39,517 nucleotides of DNA from Deltaproteobacteria bacterium (lineage in GTDB: Bacteria > JAEEML01), in NCBI GenBank assembly GCA_016283195.1, contig JAEEML010000133.1, positions 1 through 39,517 of the forward strand, given 5' to 3'. Below the pieces are notes generated by a model, which was not told where the DNA came from, made no database searches, and saw only the letters and a list, made by a program, of their open reading frames with translations. This document shows, one piece after another, positions 9,701-17,517 of the stretch. Positions within the stretch are counted from its first letter, which is position 1. The number at the start of each line of letters is the position of its first letter. The position numbers and the translations under genes are program-made.

Positions 9701-12700
9701 GCTGAAAGCTTTGGTTATGAAGTCCCAATTAATAGCCTTTTTAACGAAAATTCTATAGCTCTTCTTGGTAGTTTAATAACCAGCGGTTCTTTAAAAAAGC
9801 ATCTTACTATTAAACACGAAGAGCGGGAAAAAGCGCCTGCTCCAATGGGTGAGCTGCGCCTTTTTACCCTGGAACAAACTGGGAAACTAGCTGATCTTAT
9901 ATTGCGAGTAACCATAGAGTTGCCAAGGGGTCTTGGAGCTGATGAGTTGCAAAATATAATAAGCAAGTTACTGGAGCGCCACCCAATTTTGGATGCCCAC
10001 TTTGTTTTGGAGGGCGGAGAACTTTGGCTTAAAAAGGGCCATTTTACCTCGGCCGATATTTTGCGGCCACATAAGCTGGAACCGCTACAGGGGCCGTTAT
10101 GGCAGGTTGAGCAATTTAGCCAGGATGGCAAAGAGTTACTAACACTAGCCATTCATCACATAATTACCGATAATTACTCGCAAAATATTTTGGGAGAAGA
10201 GGTGTCGGTTCTTTTGAAAGGGGAGAAATTGCCACCTGTTTCTCCTACTGCGTTTGATTATTTTGATTTTGCTGCCTGGCAAAAGGAGTGGCTTGCCGGG
10301 CAGGATATAAAACTTTTGGCGCAAAAAACAGCTAATAAGGCTATTCAGGTTGCACCGCTGGTTTTGCCGGAGGAATATTGCGGCCAAGGAGAAAACGGTA
10401 ATTATTATTTTGTATTTCAACCGCAACTAGTGAGAATTTTAGAGATTTATGCGCAGAATAAGCAAATTACCATGGCGCAGTTGTTACTGGCTCTCTGGGG
10501 CCTCTTTTTACGCCTAATATGCGGCAGCGAAAATTTCGCCATAACCACATTATTAAGTGGTCGGGAGATATTGGGTGCTAATTCCCTGATGGGTTATTTT
10601 GTAAACAGTTTTCCACTCTTTTTTATAAATGTGCGCCCCATATTGAGCGAGATTTTACCTTCGGCCAAAGAGGAACTGGAAGGCGCTTTGGCTAATGAGC
10701 TGATCCCATTTGAATATTTGTCGGCCAATTTGCCGGAGCAGACAACGCCTCTGAGTTCCTTTACCAATGTTGGCTTTAATGTGCTTTCTTATGCAGAAAT
10801 ACCCTTGGAAATTACTTCCGGTGGCCATAATACCTATTTTGATCTTGGGCTTAATATTGTGATAAACGGCCATAAAATAGGGGCCAATTTGGAATATAGC
10901 CATAGATGTTATCGTGATACTACTGCAGCATATCTAGCGGAATTATTTATAAAAGTGGCTCAAAAAGCCCTGGAAGAGCCGGAAAATGTAATATCTTTGG
11001 CAGATTTTGCCCCAATAGATTTGCCTGCACTTATTTCACCAGCGCCGCCGCTTTTACCGCAAAAATTGGCAGAAAGCGGGAAAAATAACGCTGCTCAGAT
11101 TGCCATTACCGCCAGCGGCAAAGAACTTACATATCAAGGACTTGCCGCCGCCGCTCTCGCTCTTGCTGCGCAGTTATCTACTTATGGGGTCAAAGCCGGT
11201 GACATAGTATTTACTATGCTCCCGCGTTCGGCCTACTATCCGGCCGCCCTTATGGCCATTTGGCAAATAGGCGCTATTTACTGGCCGCTCGATATTAATA
11301 ATGATGAGCCGCGCTTAAAGACACTCTGGGAAGATGTCTCTGGCGCCTGGCTGTTAGCTGAAAATATTCAGCCATATATTGCTAAAGAGCGCGCTATTGT
11401 GCCTGATTACAGCTATAGCGGTGCGCTGCCGGAATATGTTACTTCACCTAAAGATATTGCTTATATTATAAGTACATCCGGCTCTACCGGCCGGCCCAAG
11501 GGGGCGATGAATTATCATGAAGGTCTCGCGCGCCATGTGTCCGCCAAGATAGCTTCGCTGGGGCTAGGCAGTGGCGATAGAGTGCTGGCTACAGCGGCTT
11601 TTAGTTTTGATGTTTCTTTGTGGCAAATGCTGGCTCCTCTGGCAGTGGGCGGTCAGCTCTATATATCGCAAAAAACTACTCCGGTTTTTGACCTGGCCGG
11701 ACTCATAGAAGAGCTTTTAAGCTATGAAATTGATTACTTAGAACTGGTGCCCAGCCAGCTGGAGATGCTGGTAAAGTATCTGAATACATTGGAGAAAAAG
11801 CCAGAATTAAAGCTTAAAAAGCTCCTTTTGGTGGGGCAAATTCTTTATAAAAACCTGGCTGAAAGCTGGCTTAATATTTATCCAAAAATTCCGCTTTTAA
11901 ATGTCTATGGCCCTTCGGAATGTGCCGATAATGTAGCCGAGTGCCTAATAGAACAAAAACTATTAACTTCTTGGAATAATAATATTTTACCCATAGGCAA
12001 GCCACTTCCAGGCTGCCATTTGGCGATAGTTGATGAAGAAATGCGGCCGCTGCCGCCGCTCTGTCCCGGCGAGCTTCTTATTTGCGGGCCATTTGTCGGC
12101 GCCGGCTATTATAATAATCCAAGTCTTACGGCAAACTCTTTTGGCACTTATAACAATTTGCCCTGTTACCACACCGGTGATCTCGCTGTTAAAACTTTGG
12201 CAGGAGATTTTGTTTGCCTGGGGCGTAAAGATAGCCAAATAAAGCTGCGCGGCTACCGCCTGGAACTGGGGGAAATCGAAAGCCATTTGCGTGAAATCAA
12301 AGGAATTTTAGCCGCTGCAGTAATAGCTTCCGAGACTGGAGCCGCAATGCAGCTTAAAGCCTATATTGTGGCCGAAGAGGGGAGTAAACCAAGTCGCCAG
12401 GTTATAGTGCGGGAACTTGGGCAAGTGGTGCCATATTATATGATTCCTCAGGAATTTTATTTGGTTAAATCATTGCCATATCTGCCTAGTGGCAAACTTA
12501 ATCGCCGAGCTTTAGCCACTTTAAGAGGGGAGCTTTTATCCGGTAGCGGCGGGCGAAAACCAAAAGGCGAGGTAGAAGAAAAAATAGCAACTGTTATTAA
12601 TGATATTCTTAAAACGGATGAAGAGATAGATGCTGAAGCACCTCTTTTTAGCCTGGGAGTGGATAGCTTTATTTTGCTGACGCTCTTTACGCGACTAGAA

Positions 12701-13618
12701 TCTGTTTTTGGCCATCATCTTCCAGCCCGCCTTTTTGCTCCCGATACTACTATTGTGGCTCTGGCTGATAATATTTCGGAATTAAGCAATGTAGGAGGTG
12801 AAATACTTCCTCTGGCATCTTATCGCCTTTTGGACGAGGCCGATTATCAGCTTATTCGGAATTTTTATCATACTCTGCCGCTTAAAGAAAAACTCCTTTT
12901 TCCCCAGCCCCTCCGCGAAAACGGCAAAAGCCTTATTAGTAAGGCACGTTACCTAGAACTTTTAAATAAAAACCAACTTCTCTTATTGGCTGTTTTGGAT
13001 CAAGCCGGCGAGCTTATCGGCTTTTCCTCTTATGCCGAAAATGCCCCGCAAATAGCCGTAAAAGAAGGAGTTTGGGCCACTCATCCGCCGACTTTGCAAG
13101 ATTTTCATTATCTTATTCCCAAGTGGCGCGGGCACATTCTTAAGCTTCCGGATTTTGTTGAATTTTTGCGCCAAAATGGCGTTGATAATGTTAAAGCGGC
13201 CGGGCGCCCGCATAGCACCGGCCTGATTGTAAAGCCGGAGATTCACCGCTACCAAGCGCGCCTTATTGCCGCCAGTATGACCAGCGACGGGCGGGCAGAA
13301 GAGGAGCTTTATAAGGCCCTCTTGCGCGAAGAGTCTTGGGCTCTTAAAGAAGCAGCTGGTTTCCCGGCAGAAATTTCCTGGCAAAAGCGCTATTTGCATC
13401 TCGTAAAGGGCAATAATTTTGCCGCCCGGCCCATAGAAGAATTTATTTCCGTACATGGTGACAGCGAGAGCCTTTTGGCGCTAAAGCCGCTGATAAATCC
13501 CCATTATCTTTTTACTTTTACTGCGGCCAGAGAGCGGGTTATGCGCGGTGAGCAGGAGTATGTGGGCCTCTCATTTTTCCACTTTGAGCCGCTCTTTTTG
13601 GGGGCGATTAATCTTTAA
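6737..13618 (+). CDS. Two-module nonribosomal peptide synthetase (C-A-PCP-C-A-PCP) with unassigned C-terminal domain
   Basis: A 2293-residue assembly-line enzyme. Condensation domain 1 is at about 25-440 (HHIIGD, His152-His153-Asp157). Adenylation 1 is at about 455-930 (YTSGSTGKPK at 585-594, LPSGK Lys921). Carrier 1 is at about 945-1015 (LGGSSL, Ser978). Condensation 2 is at about 1040-1430 (HHIITD, His1140-His1141-Asp1145), shortened at its first core motif. Adenylation 2 is at about 1455-1930 (TSGSTGRPK at 1580-1588, Lys1920), and carrier 2 at about 1945-2015 (LGVDSF, Ser1977). Residues 2025-2293 match no release domain I know. Their start (YRLLDEADYQLIRNFY, then LAVLDQAGELIGFSSYA) resembles a GNAT acetyltransferase, but the acetyl-CoA loop is not evident. 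There is no thioesterase, reductase or epimerase. Predicted role: add two amino acids to an acyl or ketoacyl chain handed on from the KS protein. The start ATG overlaps the KS stop, with GAGGTG 8 nt upstream. GC content rises markedly after adenylation 1. Confidence 0.93.
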   Translation: MSLENLTELLDKYKTSLAEKNTMSPQLFPATPQQKAIWAIEQYQDKHSLYLARRFVVTGHFAANELEKLCLTIIHEEPILRTVFTYKNGVLYQYVSSDFNFSVTHKVFENNAEVTSYWNFFREQKANLFQGPLWEIALIDCVGEQQLFFKLHHIIGDAYSAHYFIKRLAEIAEGVPPKKHKSTYFDYAKELNSKKSLLEKKSYEVLNSVIAREPLVLPFAHDAANNISLKRYAFKWNNNLILSLRRLARESSATLSALYLAAWSMLLARISGQNKFAISMNYHGRYDKSYAQTLGVFTTLLPLLIDYDDMPIAAFFKKICSLQSEAENKAISIDMLLELAEKQEELNVLQRVSSIDFNIILGNTSKFKIASHMLTAIAEEELIDAISLGLQLLPQSDESLVLSLVYDANAYCEKHITYIAELLTSIVKELPIAQSTGDILTQNLPVLPSYTPHPTIVELIARQVEKSPDSVALIHGNFCVTYRELWDKATIWAERLWQLGARPQGLVVTFRAVDIEQVAIILAIWRLGAYYLPLDFYNQRPLLAELDFLGEPFVLINNEDVLPNITTYTHEENWPKPSDKAYLIYTSGSTGKPKAAINTHMGLSAQIIGKCERLGLTGQDNMAFSSSLAFDVTFFQLFSELTIGGRVTILEHATPIFDPNALLSEIITYAVTVLPLVPSQLEILCIRGSHELWQKIKLKILILSGERFPTYLAKKWRNLYHHGVIWNFYGVTECSDDVSAQLIDENILTNWRHDTLPAGTPFRDAYVDVVDNCHRLLKPLCPGEILIRGPFVGLGYQNDPQRTALSFKKEGYYTGDIGYKDLDGNLVYMGRGDSLVKFRGYRVELAEIERALQNQEGVFLAAVSLVKYGNEQFIRAHLVPQNGIKLNATVIIKGLLTVLPNYMLPKELISCPTLPYLPSGKLDRQALATWPGEKLAIASGRAPQGEVEKKLADIFKEILHLDSEIDAEASFLELGGSSLSMLELKNRLAESFGYEVPINSLFNENSIALLGSLITSGSLKKHLTIKHEEREKAPAPMGELRLFTLEQTGKLADLILRVTIELPRGLGADELQNIISKLLERHPILDAHFVLEGGELWLKKGHFTSADILRPHKLEPLQGPLWQVEQFSQDGKELLTLAIHHIITDNYSQNILGEEVSVLLKGEKLPPVSPTAFDYFDFAAWQKEWLAGQDIKLLAQKTANKAIQVAPLVLPEEYCGQGENGNYYFVFQPQLVRILEIYAQNKQITMAQLLLALWGLFLRLICGSENFAITTLLSGREILGANSLMGYFVNSFPLFFINVRPILSEILPSAKEELEGALANELIPFEYLSANLPEQTTPLSSFTNVGFNVLSYAEIPLEITSGGHNTYFDLGLNIVINGHKIGANLEYSHRCYRDTTAAYLAELFIKVAQKALEEPENVISLADFAPIDLPALISPAPPLLPQKLAESGKNNAAQIAITASGKELTYQGLAAAALALAAQLSTYGVKAGDIVFTMLPRSAYYPAALMAIWQIGAIYWPLDINNDEPRLKTLWEDVSGAWLLAENIQPYIAKERAIVPDYSYSGALPEYVTSPKDIAYIISTSGSTGRPKGAMNYHEGLARHVSAKIASLGLGSGDRVLATAAFSFDVSLWQMLAPLAVGGQLYISQKTTPVFDLAGLIEELLSYEIDYLELVPSQLEMLVKYLNTLEKKPELKLKKLLLVGQILYKNLAESWLNIYPKIPLLNVYGPSECADNVAECLIEQKLLTSWNNNILPIGKPLPGCHLAIVDEEMRPLPPLCPGELLICGPFVGAGYYNNPSLTANSFGTYNNLPCYHTGDLAVKTLAGDFVCLGRKDSQIKLRGYRLELGEIESHLREIKGILAAAVIASETGAAMQLKAYIVAEEGSKPSRQVIVRELGQVVPYYMIPQEFYLVKSLPYLPSGKLNRRALATLRGELLSGSGGRKPKGEVEEKIATVINDILKTDEEIDAEAPLFSLGVDSFILLTLFTRLESVFGHHLPARLFAPDTTIVALADNISELSNVGGEILPLASYRLLDEADYQLIRNFYHTLPLKEKLLFPQPLRENGKSLISKARYLELLNKNQLLLLAVLDQAGELIGFSSYAENAPQIAVKEGVWATHPPTLQDFHYLIPKWRGHILKLPDFVEFLRQNGVDNVKAAGRPHSTGLIVKPEIHRYQARLIAASMTSDGRAEEELYKALLREESWALKEAAGFPAEISWQKRYLHLVKGNNFAARPIEEFISVHGDSESLLALKPLINPHYLFTFTAARERVMRGEQEYVGLSFFHFEPLFLGAINL

Positions 13619-14765
13619 TCAGGCTAGCAAAAAGGCGCGTATATTCTTTTACCTGTTTTTCCAGGGCAAAGCGCTCATTAAATGTGATAAGGCTCTGGTG
13701 ACTTAGCCTTTCTCTAAGCGCCTTATTTTTGGCCAGTTTTATCATGGCGGCACTAAGTGCTTCCGGGCTGTCGTCGCATAAAAGCGCTTCATGCGGCAAG
13801 AGCAGCTGCGAGAGGCTCTTTTTGAGGCCGATAACCGGAGTGCCAGCCCGCAAAGCCTGCAAAACTTTGATGGGAAAACCGAAAGAGGCGCTGCGTGGCA
13901 CTACCAGAGCCAAAGCGTTATTTAATAAATCTACCATTAAGCGCTGATTATTAAGCGGAATATAGCGACCGCCGCTTTTTAAGAACTCTTTGGGAGGCGG
14001 CGCGGAGGTTAAAAATATGAGCCTGCATTTTGGCAGGCTTTTTTGCACTAAGGCAAAGGCTTTGGCCAAAAGTGCAAGATTTTGATAACTGTCGCAGTTG
14101 CCGGTGTAGAGAAAATAGGGCGCTTCCGGCACCTTATAAGGTTGCTCTTTAGGCTCTTTTTGCCAAAAGAGGTCCGGCGGCTCTTTGGCCAAAAGGCCGG
14201 GCGGAATAATGGCAATTTTTTCTTCCGGCACAAAATGAGCGCTTAAAAGGTCGGTTTGCGTTTGGCTAAAGAGCAGAATTTTAGCCGCCATGGCCGGCAA
14301 AAAATCGAGAGCCTTGCCGCCAAAGCGGGCGAGCAATTTGCTTTCAAACGAGCTAAAATAGTGTGGCAGTTCTTCACTCATTACATTATGTGCATGATAT
14401 AACACGGGAATATTGGCCATAAAACCAATTAAAAGCCCTAAAACAAGAGCTTCGTAATTATGCACATATAAAAGCTCGGGGCGTTTTTGTGCGAGCTCGC
14501 TAAGGGTGTTTTTTAAAAGTAAAATATCCTGTCCGGCCTTGGCTACAGAAGGGCCGGAGCGCAAAATTTTGCCTTGCCCCCGGTTGATAGCGGTGAGACG
14601 GCCATCGGCAATGGGATAAGTTAAAAAAGTAATGTCGTGTCCGGCTTTTTTTAAAGCATAAACCAAACTGCCGATAAAGACTTGCGAGCCCTGAGGTGTG
14701 GGGTAGGGCATGGCGGCCAAAACGGCTATTCTGTATTTTTTAGCGGCAATACTAGCCATCGTCAT
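13608..14765 (-). CDS. Family-4-like glycosyltransferase
   Basis: A 385-residue GT-B fold glycosyltransferase, probably cytoplasmic or peripheral on the inner membrane and acting on a surface glycan or glycolipid. The N-terminal half starts with the donor-fold pattern IAVLAAMPYPTPQGSQVFIGSLVYAL and contains LYHAHNVMSEELP. The C-terminal half has YTGNCDSYQNLALLAKAF and the acceptor/nucleotide region SFGFPIKVLQALRAGTPVIG. The last is a variant of the family EPFGxxxxEAMAxGxPV motif, with the first Glu of the E-x7-E motif not obvious. The start overlaps the end of the radical SAM gene by 14 bp (ATG at 14765, with another ATG at 14759), so the two are translationally linked. Its stop overlaps the convergent NRPS stop by 11 bp. 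Sugar and acceptor cannot be deduced. Confidence 0.85.
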   Translation of the reverse strand: MTMASIAAKKYRIAVLAAMPYPTPQGSQVFIGSLVYALKKAGHDITFLTYPIADGRLTAINRGQGKILRSGPSVAKAGQDILLLKNTLSELAQKRPELLYVHNYEALVLGLLIGFMANIPVLYHAHNVMSEELPHYFSSFESKLLARFGGKALDFLPAMAAKILLFSQTQTDLLSAHFVPEEKIAIIPPGLLAKEPPDLFWQKEPKEQPYKVPEAPYFLYTGNCDSYQNLALLAKAFALVQKSLPKCRLIFLTSAPPPKEFLKSGGRYIPLNNQRLMVDLLNNALALVVPRSASFGFPIKVLQALRAGTPVIGLKKSLSQLLLPHEALLCDDSPEALSAAMIKLAKNKALRERLSHQSLITFNERFALEKQVKEYTRLFASLIKD

Positions 14766-17343
14766 CCCCGGATAAATCTAAGAAAACAGGCAAATTTTCA
14801 GCAGTTTTTTGGGCTACAGGCCGCCCTTTGGAGCTAATGGCCACATCGACTTTTTTCGTTAAAAGCACATCGGCCGGAGTTAGGCCGATAAGAGCGAGCA
14901 TCTCACTCATTCTCAGGCCGCTGTCGCGGTAACTATTCATGGTGTAAGTTAAAACATTATCTTTTAAACTTAGGGCATTTATAAAAATGCGGGCATCAAT
15001 GAGGCGCTTTTTGCCCTTGCGCGTAATCATGACCCCGAGGTGCGGCGCATTAAGTACCGCGCTTATGGCCGTATGCAAACTCGCCAAATCCACGGCCTGG
15101 CTTAAGGTGAGGGCATAGCGGGTAGCGGCCACCGCCTCGCAGGCCGGGCTGTCGCCGGTTTCGAGAGGCCAAACGGCCAGGGGCACCAAATCTTCGGGCA
15201 AAGTGGCCTTTAATCTGGCCAAAATATCAGCCGAACTTACATATTCTCTCAGGCCGATATCAACGAGTTCGGCCTCACTAAAGACGCCCAGAGAGAGAGC
15301 CGGCCCAAAGCCGATGCGCGGGCTGGGGTGGTGGCCGCCGCTCATGGTAAGCGGTAAGCCGGCGCGGCGCATGGCCTGTGTTAAGTGGGTTACGGTCTCC
15401 AAATGGCCGAGTAGGGCGGCCCGGCCCCGCTTGGCATAGCGCAGGCGCACCAAATAGGCGATAGCTTCGCCATCTATTTGGCCTTCTTGGGTCTGCTCAG
15501 CCTCTACTTCTCCGGCGGCCTCTTCTTCGGCTTTATCGCGCTGTAACATTTCGTTTTGCCATTTGGTGCAGAGGCCGCCGATGGTGGCTTCGGCTTTTAG
15601 GGCCTTTTGATATTCTTTGCGCAAATAGCCGGCCGGCACCGCGCTTATCAGGTGTTCCCAGGGGAGAGTTTCATCTAAAACGCGCTCGCCCAAATAGGTA
15701 GCGAGGTCCGGCACTTCCGCCGGCCACTCATTAAGGGCCTTTTCCCAGGCCTCGCGCTTAAAATGCTCTGTCCAGTTGTCTAAATAGGCGCCGCTATCGA
15801 GAGCGCTTAACAGTATGGCGGAAAGGCGCCTGTCGCCACGGGAGAAGAGGCCTTCCAAAAGGGCCTGATCGCCCTGTGAATAGCTGAGGCGCACTTCGCG
15901 CATGGGTTTAATAGCCTCTTTTAAGAGCTTAAAGCGGCGCTCCAATTCGCTGCCCGTTACCTGGGCGGCATATTGAAAAGGAGTGTGAGCTTTGGGGATA
16001 AAAGCGGCGCAGCTTATCTCAATATTAAGGCGCTTTTTGGTGGAGCGCAGCACTTTGCGCACCAGCTCGGCAATGGCCAGAATGTCCTCATCGGTCTCGG
16101 TGGGCAGGCCCAGCATAAAATAAAATTTAAGGCGCTGCCAACCGGCATCTATAGCACTTTTTACCGCTGTAAAGAGCTCCTCTTCGCTGTTGCCCTTATT
16201 GATAACGCGGCGCATACGCTCTGTTGCCGCCTCCGGAGCCATGGTAAAGCCGGTGCGCCGGCCGCTGGCGGCAATGGCCCGCGCTACTTTGGGGCGCAAA
16301 CTCTCCAGGCGCAAAGAGGGCAGGGAGACAGCAATACCCAGCTCATGGCCCCACTCGGTTAAGCTGGTGATGATTTCCTCTATTTGCGGATGGTCGGCTG
16401 CCGATAGCGAGAGCAATCCCACCTCTTCCTGGCCGCTCTCTTTGACGCCGATTTTGGCCCGCTCCAGCACCTCCTGTGCCGAGCGGTGGCGCACCGGCCG
16501 ATAGAGCATACCGGCAGCGCAAAAGCGGCAACCGTGGTCGCAGCCGCGCTGAATTTCTACTGTCACTCTGTCATGTACCGGGCGGGCCCAGGGGATGATA
16601 TTCACCGGCAGCGGCGCCTTTGATAAATCCTTTAAGCGGCGGGCTTTAACCAGTGGCGGCGCTATTTTTTCGCCCTCGCCATTAGTCCAAAAGTCCACAT
16701 AAAGCCCAGCATAGTGGGGCTTTGCAGCATTGGGTAGATATACGCCTTTTATGCCCGAAAGGCCGCTTAGGCGCTCTTTCCTGGAGAGCCCTTTTTTCTT
16801 GGCCGCCAGTAAATAAGCGGAAATTTCCAAATTCAGCTCTTCGCCATCGCCCAGTAAAAAGGCATCCATAAAAGGAGCGAGAGGCTCGGCATTAAAAGCT
16901 TGCAAACCGCCGGCCACGATGAGCGGCGCCTCTTCGCCGCGCTCAGCCGGATTAAGGGCAATGCCGCCCAGGCGGAGCATAGTGAGCACAGTGCTGTAGC
17001 ACATTTCATGGGGCAGGCTAAAGCCCACTATGTCAAATTCGTTAAGCGGGCGCAGAGTTTCCAGCGACCAAAGGGGCCAATTGGCCTCTTTTATAGCCAT
17101 TAATAAATCTGGCCAGGGCGCATAAACGCGCTCGGCGGCGCACTCATCTTTACTGTTTATGGCTTTATAAAGTATTTTTAGGCCGAGGTAACTTTCGGCC
17201 GTTTCATAGATATCCGGGAAACAGAGAGCCCAGCGCAAAGCGGCCTCTTCCTTAGGCATAGAGCCCACTTCGCCGCCAATATAGCGAGCCGGTTTTTCCA
17301 CATTTTTTAAAATAGCGTTTAGCGCTTCCGGACTTATGCGCAT
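14752..17343 (-). CDS. B12-binding-like radical SAM protein fused to DUF2344
   Basis: An 863-residue protein. Residues about 1-220 look like the B12-binding-type N-terminal domain of the TIGR03960 radical SAM family. The radical SAM core follows with Cys268, Cys272 and Cys275 in CDHGCRFC, which should bind a 4Fe-4S cluster and S-adenosylmethionine. From about 640 to the end it matches the DUF2344/TIGR03936 type (YAKRGRAALLGHLETVTHLTQAMRRAGLPL...HHPSPRIGFGPALSLGV). In Clostridia and others this tail is often a separate gene near rnaseG and rplU; here it is one polypeptide. The linker around 590-640 is Glu/Ala-rich. No experimental function is known to me for the family. It begins at ATG 17343 with GGGAGG upstream and is translationally linked to the glycosyltransferase. 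Confidence 0.9.
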   Translation of the reverse strand: MRISPEALNAILKNVEKPARYIGGEVGSMPKEEAALRWALCFPDIYETAESYLGLKILYKAINSKDECAAERVYAPWPDLLMAIKEANWPLWSLETLRPLNEFDIVGFSLPHEMCYSTVLTMLRLGGIALNPAERGEEAPLIVAGGLQAFNAEPLAPFMDAFLLGDGEELNLEISAYLLAAKKKGLSRKERLSGLSGIKGVYLPNAAKPHYAGLYVDFWTNGEGEKIAPPLVKARRLKDLSKAPLPVNIIPWARPVHDRVTVEIQRGCDHGCRFCAAGMLYRPVRHRSAQEVLERAKIGVKESGQEEVGLLSLSAADHPQIEEIITSLTEWGHELGIAVSLPSLRLESLRPKVARAIAASGRRTGFTMAPEAATERMRRVINKGNSEEELFTAVKSAIDAGWQRLKFYFMLGLPTETDEDILAIAELVRKVLRSTKKRLNIEISCAAFIPKAHTPFQYAAQVTGSELERRFKLLKEAIKPMREVRLSYSQGDQALLEGLFSRGDRRLSAILLSALDSGAYLDNWTEHFKREAWEKALNEWPAEVPDLATYLGERVLDETLPWEHLISAVPAGYLRKEYQKALKAEATIGGLCTKWQNEMLQRDKAEEEAAGEVEAEQTQEGQIDGEAIAYLVRLRYAKRGRAALLGHLETVTHLTQAMRRAGLPLTMSGGHHPSPRIGFGPALSLGVFSEAELVDIGLREYVSSADILARLKATLPEDLVPLAVWPLETGDSPACEAVAATRYALTLSQAVDLASLHTAISAVLNAPHLGVMITRKGKKRLIDARIFINALSLKDNVLTYTMNSYRDSGLRMSEMLALIGLTPADVLLTKKVDVAISSKGRPVAQKTAENLPVFLDLSGDDDG

Positions 17344-17376
17344 TAAAAACCTCCCTTTGCCCAGAGGGCGGGCGTT

Positions 17377-17405
17377 ACCCTAGCAGAATAGCTAATTAGC
17401 TTCAA
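17377..17405 (-). promoter_or_regulatory. Sigma-70-like promoter for the radical SAM/glycosyltransferase operon
   Basis: On the minus strand, TTGAAG (17405-17400) is followed after exactly 17 nt by TAGGGT (17382-17377), about 33 nt upstream of the ATG at 17343. The -35 is good and the -10 weak. The rest of the 174-bp divergent gap has TATAAATAATT near 17487 as a possible -10 for the MFS gene, without a clear -35. Confidence 0.4.
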
Positions 17406-17517
17406 TAAGTTGCCTTTTCATTTTTTCCATTGCCCGCAGCTATTCTTTAACCTATAACCCTTTTCCCGTAGTACCCTGGAGGGCGCTATAAATAATTATG
17501 ATTTTAGGAGAGATATA

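Noticed and set aside
9715-10152. 145-residue minus-strand frame inside the NRPS
   Set aside because: It is antisense to carrier 1 and condensation 2, with Ser/Arg-rich composition typical of a shadow and no ribosome site.
12983-13456. 157-residue minus-strand frame opposite the NRPS tail
   Set aside because: There is no family signature, and the plus-strand frame is continuous with the NRPS without a break.
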